A stretch of 64,000 nucleotides of DNA from Acinetobacter sp. XS-4 (GTDB lineage: Bacteria; Pseudomonadota; Gammaproteobacteria; Pseudomonadales; Moraxellaceae): NCBI RefSeq assembly GCF_023920705.1, contig NZ_CP094657.1:3162001-3226000 (forward strand), in the 5' to 3' direction. Shown here in pieces: positions 55,660-64,000 of this stretch (position 1 is its first letter; each line of letters opens with the position of its first letter). The position numbers and the translations under genes are program-made. Below the pieces are notes generated by a model. That model ran no database searches and was not told the DNA's origin. It saw only the letters and a program-made list of their open reading frames with translations.

Positions 55660-56157
55660 TTAATAGGCATATGAAGCAATACCCGCAGCAATAGCTTTCT
55701 CTTCATCATTGACCATAGTCATGCGCATGGTGCAGCCCTTACGACCTAAACGTAACACTTCAGCACGGGCAATAAAATACTTACCACGGCCCGGTGCTAA
55801 ATAATCTACACGCATGTCGACTGTTGCCAAACGCGACACTTGTTTAATGGTTTCAGTTAAAGTTTCTGGGGTTGAACGGCGATAGAGATGTTCCATTGCC
55901 ACAATTCCGCCAATACTATCAAGCAAGGTTGCAGCAACGCCACCATGCAAAATCTGAAATGCCAGATTGCCAATCAGGTTGGGTTGCATCTCGATATAGC
56001 CTTCAATGTGCCCGTCCACCACACGCATAATCATTCCACTATGCTTAAAAAAAGGAGAGCTATTAAACGCCTTACATAATTGGTTGAGAACCACCGTTAG
56101 GTCAGTTTTTGCACCTAAATGGATGTTCCCAGTCCAATTTTTCTTTTCATCACTCAT
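55660..56157 (-). CDS. PaaI-type hotdog thioesterase
   Basis: A 165-residue protein starting MSDEKKNWTGNIHLG at the ATG at 56157, which has TTTAGG upstream; the longer frame is rejected. Key pieces are NLAFQILHGGVAATLLDSIGGIVAMEHL (active-site loop with HGG and D) and VDMRVDYLAPGRGKYFIARAEVLRLGRKG. It probably hydrolyses acyl-CoA or aryl-CoA thioesters in the cytoplasm. Divergent from hemB. Confidence 0.87.
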   Translation of the reverse strand: MSDEKKNWTGNIHLGAKTDLTVVLNQLCKAFNSSPFFKHSGMIMRVVDGHIEGYIEMQPNLIGNLAFQILHGGVAATLLDSIGGIVAMEHLYRRSTPETLTETIKQVSRLATVDMRVDYLAPGRGKYFIARAEVLRLGRKGCTMRMTMVNDEEKAIAAGIASYAY

Positions 56158-56185
56158 ACATTGCCTAAATTTAAAAGCATGATAA

Positions 56186-57313
<1,128 letters not shown>

Positions 57314-57338
57314 GTTCGCAGAGAAAGGATAACACTGC

Positions 57339-58454
57339 ATGCATATTGCAATCATTGGCGCGGGCATAAGTGGATTAATGTCTGCGCTGGAGTTGGTTGA
57401 ACAAGGCTGTACGTTAAGCATTTTTGATCAACAACAAGCGGGACAAGCAGCCTCTTGGGCTGGCGGAGGTATTCTCTCTCCGATGTACCCGTGGCGCTAT
57501 GTGCATGCAGTGAACCAACTCGCTCAATTTGGCAAAGCCTCTTATCAAGCATGGAACCAAAAACTCTCCCCTGTTACAGGCATTGATTTTGAAATTCATG
57601 ACACAGGCATGCTCATTTTTGATGAAGAAGATTTTGACGTTGGACTTTCTTACGCAAATCAACATCAAGAACCCATGCAACGCTGTGAATATTTACAGCG
57701 AGATGCGCTAGAACAAGTCAACCCGCATATTTCCGATCAATTTCAAGAAGCCATTTATTTCCCTGAACTCTCTAATATTCGCAATCCACGCGTATTACAG
57801 TCCTTGATTAGTTATTTAAAACAACACCCAAATGTTGAATTTTTTGAGCACTCTGCTGTCAAAAAACTAATTCAACAGGGCGATGTCATACAAGCCCTAC
57901 AAACTGAAGATGGTCGAAAACATACAGCAGATCATTTTGTAATAACTTCGGGAGCTTGGAGCCATTACTGGAACTCACAATTACAACTCGAAATTCCAGT
58001 CGAACCTGTTCAAGGTCAAATGTTGTTATTTAAAACCTCTGCTCACTGGCTACCGACCATGTGCATGAATCGAGTGATGTATTTGATTCCACGTATGGAC
58101 GGTCATATTGTTTGTGGGTCTAGCATGGCACATCGTGGTTTTGACACTTCGACCGATGAAACCACCCAGCACAATATTTTAGAAGCGTGTTTAGAAATGG
58201 TGCCTGAACTGGCCGATTTTCCGATTGTACAGCGCTGGGCAGGACTTAGACCAAGTTCACCAAATGGTGTTCCGTACATTGGCAAAATGCCTGAAATGGA
58301 TAACCTATGGGCAAACTTTGGTCATTTTAGAAATGGCTTATGCATGGGCGCAGGCTCTGCGCAATTGCTCCGTCAGCTTATGCTGGGTCAACCGACATTA
58401 GTTGATGCCAAAGCATATTCTCCAGAGCGCTTGCAAAATAAAATCTTAGCCTGA
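57339..58454 (+). CDS. thiO: FAD-dependent amino acid oxidase, probable glycine oxidase ThiO
   Basis: A 371-residue DAO-family flavoenzyme. The FAD fold is AIIGAGISGLMSALELVEQG, then QAASWAGGGILSPMYPWRY as in ThiO. LRPSSPNGVPYIGKMPEMDNLWANFGHFRNGLCMGAGSAQLLRQLMLG forms the C-terminal FAD site. ThiO oxidises glycine to the imine for thiazole formation of thiamine; another D-amino acid oxidase role is possible, since no other thi gene is beside it. Its 3' end overlaps the convergent epimerase gene by nine bases. Confidence 0.82.
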   Translation: MHIAIIGAGISGLMSALELVEQGCTLSIFDQQQAGQAASWAGGGILSPMYPWRYVHAVNQLAQFGKASYQAWNQKLSPVTGIDFEIHDTGMLIFDEEDFDVGLSYANQHQEPMQRCEYLQRDALEQVNPHISDQFQEAIYFPELSNIRNPRVLQSLISYLKQHPNVEFFEHSAVKKLIQQGDVIQALQTEDGRKHTADHFVITSGAWSHYWNSQLQLEIPVEPVQGQMLLFKTSAHWLPTMCMNRVMYLIPRMDGHIVCGSSMAHRGFDTSTDETTQHNILEACLEMVPELADFPIVQRWAGLRPSSPNGVPYIGKMPEMDNLWANFGHFRNGLCMGAGSAQLLRQLMLGQPTLVDAKAYSPERLQNKILA

Positions 58455-59351
58455 CGCCAATATATTCTCTAAAGTCATTTTTAATTGAGGATAAGCAAAC
58501 TCAAATCCTTCTGCTTGTAATGCGGCAGGTTTAACGTATTGCCCATTTAAGATTAATTGCGATTGCTCCCCCAACAAACAGCGAAAAACCGAGCTTGGCG
58601 CCGACAATAGTGGTTTCTTATTGAGTACCTCAGCTGCTTGCTCAACAAATACCTTTTGGGTCACGTTTTCTGGCGCCACGACATTATGAATTTGGGCAGA
58701 TTGAGGATGCTTAAATATAAACTCGATGGCGTTTAACACGTCTTCAATGTGTACCCAAACCACAGGCTGACGACCATGACCAATTTGACCGACTAAATTG
58801 AGTCGAATAGGAAGCAACATTTTAGGCAAGATGCCACCACCTTGCCCAAACACTACACCTAAGCGAATAATTTTAGTATTTTGCTGAGTATCTGCTAAAG
58901 CTGCATGCTCCCACTCTTGGCAAAGCTGAGACATAAAAATAGGCTGTGGTAAGCTTTGTTCAGTGCATACCTCTGCCCACTTTTCTTGATCATCAATCCC
59001 GTAATAACCAATCGCCGAACCAGACACAATTACTTCTGGAAAAATTTGAGATTGCTTGAGCCACGCATACAATTTTCGTGTCGTATTGACTCGGCTTTCA
59101 ATGAGTTGTTTTTTACGTGACTCGGTCCAGCGTTTTTCGCCAATATTTGCACCAGCCAAATTCACCACATAGTCAATTTGACGGGTCGCAATATCTTCAA
59201 ATTTTTGCACCCACTGTAAGGCAGGATGGTCAGATTTCTTCCCAGCCTGCCGTGTCACAGCAATCACGTTATAATTTTTTTGCAGCAGGAACTTAATTAA
59301 ATGCGTTCCGATAAAACCACTGGCACCCGTGATTAATACATTCCTATTCAT
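58446..59351 (-). CDS. TIGR01777 family NAD-dependent epimerase/SDR protein
   Basis: A 301-residue SDR protein of the YfcH/TIGR01777 type. The nucleotide fold is VLITGASGFIGTHLIKFLL, then VVNLAGANIGEKRW, the catalytic-region SGSAIGYYG and VRLGVVFGQGGGILPKML variants. The DUF1731 C-terminal part has KPAALQAEGFEFAYP. Substrate unknown; related proteins are linked to cell division inhibitor SulA only by old naming. Confidence 0.9.
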   Translation of the reverse strand: MNRNVLITGASGFIGTHLIKFLLQKNYNVIAVTRQAGKKSDHPALQWVQKFEDIATRQIDYVVNLAGANIGEKRWTESRKKQLIESRVNTTRKLYAWLKQSQIFPEVIVSGSAIGYYGIDDQEKWAEVCTEQSLPQPIFMSQLCQEWEHAALADTQQNTKIIRLGVVFGQGGGILPKMLLPIRLNLVGQIGHGRQPVVWVHIEDVLNAIEFIFKHPQSAQIHNVVAPENVTQKVFVEQAAEVLNKKPLLSAPSSVFRCLLGEQSQLILNGQYVKPAALQAEGFEFAYPQLKMTLENILASG

Positions 59352-59434
59352 ATTTCCTCCAAAACCGAGGACACAAGTTTTATTTCATTATATAAGACTC
59401 ATTTATATTTAATCGTAGCTGTTTATGTAGTGAT

Positions 59435-59887
59435 CTATTGCACATTAAACATTTTGTCAGCCATTCGCTGTGCCTGTTTGCCATAAAACCAGTAGGTAAT
59501 TAAATAAAGCGGGATAGCTAACATTAAAAGCATAATCACCATAATGCTCAAGAACTGAGGTTGTTTGAGGTAAAGCATAAAGTTCTGCAAAATCTCAGGG
59601 TCTTTTCTGGCAAATAAAAACAGGCCAAATAAAACACCACATAAGTTATAGCCCCAAAAAATCAGGGTAAAACCTAAAGTAAATTTCTTTTTTTCTTGTA
59701 CAGTCGGAGCACGGCGTTCTTTCTTTAAAAATTTAAATAAGACAAAAATCATTGCGCCTAAATATGGAACGGCTGTTAAAATACCGCCTACACTCGCTGG
59801 TAGTAGTGCTGCAACCACACCTACAATTAAGGTAAGTACAATGCATAAACCAAAAAACCAGAGAAAGTAAGAACGTAATTTGGTCAT
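59435..59887 (-). CDS. Small four-helix membrane protein of unknown function
   Basis: A 150-residue protein with four hydrophobic segments: FLWFFGLCIVLTLIVGVVAALL, ILTAVPYLGAMIFVLFKFL, TLIFWGYNLCGVLFGLFLFA and LSIMVIMLLMLAIPLYLITYW. It resembles an Acinetobacter-restricted conserved protein type, but I cannot name a function. Between segments it has a basic stretch, KKERRAPTVQEKKK, which should face the cytoplasm. Confidence 0.75.
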   Translation of the reverse strand: MTKLRSYFLWFFGLCIVLTLIVGVVAALLPASVGGILTAVPYLGAMIFVLFKFLKKERRAPTVQEKKKFTLGFTLIFWGYNLCGVLFGLFLFARKDPEILQNFMLYLKQPQFLSIMVIMLLMLAIPLYLITYWFYGKQAQRMADKMFNVQ

Positions 59888-59984
59888 ATTTTTGCCTAAT
59901 TTATGGGTTTAAAAAATAATTATAAATTTTTTTCAATTTTTTTTCATTTTTCTGTCAACCAATCTGAATCTCTTGACGTTATAT

Positions 59985-60158
59985 AGGGTAATAAGGTCGC
60001 AGCAACCGAATACTTCCTTTGCACGGCATCCGCAAAATTGTATCGGTGACCTTTTATTACGACTCTTTTCTTCCTTCAGATTAGGTTTTGTTAGCAGCCG
60101 AAACCCTTGATGAAGTTTTTGACCGACGATTCTCTCATCACTCGAATCGTCGGTTTTT
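59985..60158 (+). ncRNA. Candidate structured small RNA with intrinsic terminator
   Basis: Three nested helices: GTAATAAGGTC (59988-59998) with GACCTTTTATTAC (60048-60060, two-base bulge); ACCGAATAC (60005-60013) with GTATCGGT (60040-60047, one bulge); TTTGC (60018-60022) with GCAAA (60032-60036). A 10-bp terminator follows: CCGACGATTC (60123-60132) with GAATCGTCGG (60144-60153) then TTTTTATTTT. TATATA at 59980-59985 could be a -10, but the -35 is poor. No ORF fits. Not a family I recognise; it could instead be a riboswitch-like leader ending in a terminator before the VOC gene at 60268. Confidence 0.55.
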
Positions 60159-60267
60159 ATTTTCTAGCACTTTCATTTATTTTACGCTCAACATACACAA
60201 TAGTTCTTTCGCGGCCATGAAAGCCATGCGTATACTTTTTACACCATAAAAATATGTTTTAAATAAT

Positions 60268-60645
60268 ATGAACAACATTGCCTATTTTGAAATTCAGTCT
60301 TCAAACCCTGCCCGCGATGCGCAGTTTTATCAAGCTGTGTTCGGCTGGCAATTTAAACTCGATCCAAACTTACCGATTGAATATTACCGTATCGAAACGC
60401 CTTCAATTATGGGTGGACTATTGAAACGCCCAGCCCAAACACCGCCAATGGAATATGGCACCAATGCCTTTACCTGCTCTATTCAAGTCGAGAATTTCGA
60501 TGAAGTGGCTGCAAAAATTTTAGCGCAAGGCGGTATTGTGGCGATGGATAAATTCGCCATTCCCGGTCGTGCTTGGCATGGCTACTTTGTCGATTTAGAC
60601 CACAACGTTTTTGGTATTTTTCAAGTCGATGAAAATGCAGCTTAA
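60268..60645 (+). CDS. VOC family protein (glyoxalase/bleomycin-resistance fold)
   Basis: A 125-residue protein of the vicinal oxygen chelate fold: YFEIQSSNPARDAQFYQAVFGWQF opens and IPGRAWHGYFVDLDHNVFGIFQVD closes. The fold is used for metal-dependent enzymes and resistance proteins; no specific reaction can be assigned. About 110 bases downstream of the candidate structured RNA, which may be its leader. Confidence 0.87.
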   Translation: MNNIAYFEIQSSNPARDAQFYQAVFGWQFKLDPNLPIEYYRIETPSIMGGLLKRPAQTPPMEYGTNAFTCSIQVENFDEVAAKILAQGGIVAMDKFAIPGRAWHGYFVDLDHNVFGIFQVDENAA

Positions 60646-60681
60646 AGATCTTATTTAACAACTCTATTTATTTTTGAATGT

Positions 60682-60710
60682 ATAGCCACCGCCTTTTTAT
60701 CGGTGGCTAT
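60682..60710. terminator. Bidirectional terminator between VOC and OsmC genes
   Basis: ATAGCCACCG (60682-60691) pairs with CGGTGGCTAT (60701-60710), followed by TTCATATTT. It separates convergent genes. Confidence 0.78.
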
Positions 60711-60717
60711 TTCATAT

Positions 60718-61194
60718 TTATTCTTCGGCAAAGCTAAAGCTGGCCTCACATGTAATCGGGAAATTCACCGAATTGGCAATCATGCATTCGTGATGCGTTT
60801 CTTCATGTAATTTTGCAGCAAGTGCTTGATCAGCACCTTTTTCTAAAACAACCGCAGGCTTTAAAATAATTTGGGTAAAGTGACCACGTTTAACTGGATC
60901 TGCATCTTCCATAAAGCCAAGTGCGTGATCGACATAACTCAGCACATGAATATGATTGACTGCACACAGGTGCAAATACCAAAGCTTATGGCAAGCTGAA
61001 GCAGATGCGACCAATAAATCTTCAGGGTTCCATCTGGTCGCATCCCCCAAATAGGCAGGGTCTGATGAACCTTGAATCGTGGCCTTTTGCGGATGCTGAA
61101 TACTAAAGTCTCGTTTATATGAACGATAAGATGAAGTGCCTGTTCCTGTATTGCCTTCCCACTGTATTTTTACTTCGTATTCATGAATGGTCAT
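60718..61194 (-). CDS. OsmC family protein
   Basis: A 158-residue OsmC/Ohr-fold protein starting MTIHEYEVKIQWEGNTG at 61194; a longer frame adds 13 unlikely residues. NPEDLLVASASACHKLWYLHLC and THHECMIANSVNFPI carry the redox cysteine positions expected of the fold. Such proteins reduce organic hydroperoxides, but the subgroup cannot be fixed. Divergent from sbcD. Confidence 0.88.
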   Translation of the reverse strand: MTIHEYEVKIQWEGNTGTGTSSYRSYKRDFSIQHPQKATIQGSSDPAYLGDATRWNPEDLLVASASACHKLWYLHLCAVNHIHVLSYVDHALGFMEDADPVKRGHFTQIILKPAVVLEKGADQALAAKLHEETHHECMIANSVNFPITCEASFSFAEE

Positions 61195-61358
61195 TTTATT
61201 CTCAAAGTTCACTGTTTGACTTGATAGTAACAAAGCAAAGTTTAAAGTAAAAAAATTAATTCAAGTTTCCACTTAGGCTTAAATAACGAGCACTTTAAAA
61301 TGTCTTGATAAAATCTCCTGCCAATTTATGCTAACGTATCTGTGTTTATTTTGGCTCG

Positions 61359-62627
61359 ATGTCTGTTTCTATGTCCGTACATTTTCTACATACTTCTGAT
61401 TGGCATTTGGGGCAGTTTTTTTATAATCATTCACGACACTATGAACACCAACAATTTTTAAGCTGGTTGCTCACTCAAATTCAAGAAAAACAACCGCATG
61501 CCCTGCTCATTGCCGGCGATATTTTTGATGTCATTAATCCGGGTTCTCAGGCACAAAAACAACTCTATCAATTTTTAGCAGATGCCCATCGCTTTGCACC
61601 GCACATGCAAACGCTCATGATTGCCGGCAATCACGACTCAGGCTACCGTATTGAACAGGTCGAACCACTCTTAGAAAAATATAATGCGAAAACTGTGGGC
61701 GTGGTTCGCTGGAATGAAGATAAAACCCTAGATCTCGATCGACTACTTTTACCTATTTATAATCAAAATCAAGAGATTGTAGCGTGGTGTCTTGCCCTTC
61801 CTTTTTTACGTTCAGCCGAAATTACTGGCTTTAATGAACATACAACCAACAGCAAAAATGCGATTGCCTATTTACACCAACAACTGATTGCCGAAGCAAA
61901 ACGTCGTAAAACACCAGACCAAGCGCTGATTTTGATGTCACATGCACATATGCAAGGTGGAGAAACATCTGACTCTGAACGCCCAATTATTATTGGTAAT
62001 GAAGAGGCACTTTCAACAACTTTATTTGAAGATGCTGTCGACTATGTCGCTTTAGGGCACTTACATAAACCACAAAAAGTAGGTCAGCCGCACATTCGTT
62101 ATAGTGGCTCACCCATTCCGCTTTCTTTTAGTGAAATTAACTATAAGCACCAAGTGGTAGAAGTCAAAATTGACCCAACTCAAGAGACAGACAACCGTTT
62201 GCAATTTGAAGCTGTAGAAATTCCGCGTTGCATACAATTGCACCGCATTCGTGGTGAGTTAAACGAAGTACTGCAACAACTCAAAGCCTTGCCACATGGC
62301 GTTGTTGAAAATATTGACCATCGTGAATATGTCGATATTGAATATTATAGTTTAACGCCGCCACAGCCCAATTTACGTCAGCAGTTTGAAGCGGCTCTAC
62401 CGCCTGACCGCTACCGTTTAGTGCGTATTTCACGTCAATATGTGAGTAAAGACACCACCGATTCAAATGCCACTCAGCAAATCGCTCTTGAACCGCCAAC
62501 ACCAGAAAAACTCTTTCAGAATATTTGGGAAAAACAAGGTTACAGCGCCGATGATGCGGTCTTAAAAGATTTTCTGAGTCTGGTACAAGAAGCACAAAAA
62601 AATCTTGAAAATGATGCAACCCCTTAA
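61359..62627 (+). CDS. sbcD: Exonuclease subunit SbcD
   Basis: A 422-residue Mre11-type phosphoesterase. The metal motifs are HTSDWHLGQ, AGDIFD, AGNHDS, SHAHMQG and ALGHLHKPQ. With SbcC it makes an ATP-dependent nuclease that opens hairpins and processes double-strand breaks. A second in-frame ATG at 61371 gives MSVHFLHTS and is an alternative start. sbcC begins ten bases after the stop. Confidence 0.95.
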   Translation: MSVSMSVHFLHTSDWHLGQFFYNHSRHYEHQQFLSWLLTQIQEKQPHALLIAGDIFDVINPGSQAQKQLYQFLADAHRFAPHMQTLMIAGNHDSGYRIEQVEPLLEKYNAKTVGVVRWNEDKTLDLDRLLLPIYNQNQEIVAWCLALPFLRSAEITGFNEHTTNSKNAIAYLHQQLIAEAKRRKTPDQALILMSHAHMQGGETSDSERPIIIGNEEALSTTLFEDAVDYVALGHLHKPQKVGQPHIRYSGSPIPLSFSEINYKHQVVEVKIDPTQETDNRLQFEAVEIPRCIQLHRIRGELNEVLQQLKALPHGVVENIDHREYVDIEYYSLTPPQPNLRQQFEAALPPDRYRLVRISRQYVSKDTTDSNATQQIALEPPTPEKLFQNIWEKQGYSADDAVLKDFLSLVQEAQKNLENDATP

Positions 62628-62636
62628 GGATATGTC

Positions 62637-64000
62637 ATGAAAATTTTATCCATTCGAATAAAAAATCTGGCATCTCTTTCTGATGAACATTTTATTGATT
62701 TTGAAAGCGCGCCCTTAGCCCATGCGGGTCTCATTGCGATTGTGGGAAAAACGGGTACTGGGAAGTCGACCATTTTAGATGCCATGTGCCTAGCCCTGTT
62801 TAATCGGGTTCCACGTCTTAAAGACAGCGATGGTAAATTAAAAGATGTTGATGGTTCCGAGTTACTCACCAACTCACCTTTGACTGTATTACGTCGTGGT
62901 ACAGGACATGGTTTTGCTGAGCTTTGCTTTATTGCACAAGATCAAAAACGTTATTTGGCACGCTGGGAAATTAAACGTGCACGTGAAAACCCAAATGGTA
63001 AATTACAAAGCGTACAACGCCATTTAAAATGCCTGACCGATGGTGTGGTGCTTGCCGATAAAGCTAAAGCGGTTGATGAAAAAGTTAAACAAATTACCCA
63101 GCTTTCTTTTGAACAATTTACGCGTGCCGTATTACTTGCCCAGTCAGAAGTAACCGCATTTTTAAAAGCACGAGACAGCGAACGCGGTGAATTACTTGAG
63201 TACTTAACTAACTCCAGCATTTTCGCTAAAATTGGTGAGCTGGCTTTTCGTAAAACAGCTGATATTGCAAAGCAGCGTAAACAGCTTGAAGAGTTCTTAG
63301 GCCATATCGAAATTTTGTCTGATGAAGAGATTGCGGCATTTACCGAACAATATCAGCAAGCGGAGCAAAACCATCAAAAATTAGAACAGCAAAAAAATAT
63401 CTTAGACAAACAGCAACAATGGTTTGAACGTAAGGCGAAACTTGCCCAAGAAGTTCAAGCTAAACAACAACAGTTTCAAACCCAGCAAAATCACCATCAA
63501 GAATTGGCTGGCGAACGTGAGCAATTAAAACAGCTCGAAGTTTTCTCTGAAATACGCCAGCAGGTTTTTCAGCAATCTCAAAATTTACAAACGCTACAAC
63601 AACTTGAGCCGCGAATTCAGCAAACACAAACCAAGTTTAATGATTTGGTGCAAATTTTTGAAACAGGTCAAAAACAATATCAACTTGCAGAACAAGAACT
63701 CAAACAAACGCTCGATTTTGAGCAACAGCATCAACAAGCTTTAAATCAAGTTCGACAGTCCATTCAAGAACGTGCTTTTATTGCCGATGAATATAAAAAG
63801 TGCAAAGAAAAGAAAAATGTACTTGATCAGAAACTAAGTCCGTTGCAGCAACAGCAAAATACTGTGCAACAGCACATTGCACAGCTTCAACAAAGCCAAA
63901 CTCATCTACAACAGCAGCTTACTCAAACTCAGCAATATGCTGTATTAGACAAAGGCCTTTCAGCGCATTTAAATCAACTTGGGCAATTTATTCAAAATTA
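62637..64000 (+). CDS. sbcC: Exonuclease subunit SbcC, 3' truncated by window edge
   Basis: Open from the ATG at 62637 (after AAGGA) to the window end, about 454 residues of an expected thousand or more. MKILSIRIKNLASLSDEHFIDF opens the ATPase, Walker A is VGKTGTGKST, and FEQFTRAVLLAQSEVTAFLKA is the Q-loop region. From about residue 240 a Gln-rich coiled coil begins. It is the ATPase and tether partner of SbcD; the zinc hook and Walker B lie beyond the window. Confidence 0.95.
   Translation, partial: MKILSIRIKNLASLSDEHFIDFESAPLAHAGLIAIVGKTGTGKSTILDAMCLALFNRVPRLKDSDGKLKDVDGSELLTNSPLTVLRRGTGHGFAELCFIAQDQKRYLARWEIKRARENPNGKLQSVQRHLKCLTDGVVLADKAKAVDEKVKQITQLSFEQFTRAVLLAQSEVTAFLKARDSERGELLEYLTNSSIFAKIGELAFRKTADIAKQRKQLEEFLGHIEILSDEEIAAFTEQYQQAEQNHQKLEQQKNILDKQQQWFERKAKLAQEVQAKQQQFQTQQNHHQELAGEREQLKQLEVFSEIRQQVFQQSQNLQTLQQLEPRIQQTQTKFNDLVQIFETGQKQYQLAEQELKQTLDFEQQHQQALNQVRQSIQERAFIADEYKKCKEKKNVLDQKLSPLQQQQNTVQQHIAQLQQSQTHLQQQLTQTQQYAVLDKGLSAHLNQLGQFIQN

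Noticed and set aside
59973..59978. TTGACG as the -35 of the candidate sRNA
   Set aside because: No -10 lies at the right distance; TATATA is only one base downstream.

Overview
The window looks like chromosome of an Acinetobacter of the A. baumannii group. This rests on the AT-rich base composition, a tmRNA whose tag reads ANDETYALAA, the betT-betI-betB-betA choline block, pgaBCD, and a Slam-dependent hemophilin heme-uptake cluster. The species call is inference from gene content. No insertion sequence, integrase, CRISPR array, rRNA or tRNA gene was seen.

Layout. 0-3.1 kb: end of a DMT exporter, then a crotonase / alpha-beta hydrolase / TetR operon behind a palindromic operator. 3.1-7 kb: pgaD, pgaC and pgaB for poly-N-acetylglucosamine, with no pgaA. 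7-14.9 kb: FKBP isomerase, YaeQ, a C4-dicarboxylate carrier, a COG0523 GTPase, a small secreted protein, an acyl-CoA thioesterase and MarC. 12.8-20.8 kb: two BCCT carriers divergent from betI-betB-betA, with a 48-bp perfect palindrome between them, for choline uptake and oxidation to glycine betaine. 21-28.7 kb: mqo, a small membrane protein, mmuM with a permease, a lipase-like lipoprotein and a DUF1275 protein.

29-38.8 kb is a heme acquisition block on the minus strand: FecI-type sigma factor, FecR-type anti-sigma, TonB-dependent receptor with a signalling domain, hemophilin, Slam, TonB, heme oxygenase and a DUF454 protein. A Fur-box palindrome sits at its head. Two paralogous small cysteine-containing exported proteins flank the block. 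39.15-39.47 kb holds a promoter-driven structured RNA followed by a 11-codon ORF. Its complementary blocks match the architecture of the phage C4 antisense RNA.

40.2-49.4 kb is a defence operon: hsdR-hsdM-hsdS followed, with overlapping ends, by an AAA ATPase and an HNH nuclease. The latter pair resembles Septu (PtuA/PtuB). The operon lies beside the 3' end of ssrA (tmRNA), and a 9-bp copy of the ssrA end lies at its far side.

50.4-64 kb: a gamma-glutamyltransferase lipoprotein, emrB-emrA multidrug efflux, a hotdog thioesterase, hemB, thiO, a TIGR01777 epimerase, a small membrane protein, a candidate structured sRNA, a VOC protein, an OsmC protein, sbcD and the start of sbcC, which runs off the window. 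The items most worth a second look are the RM/ATPase/HNH operon, the C4-like RNA, the missing pgaA and the unassigned structured RNA near 60.05 kb.
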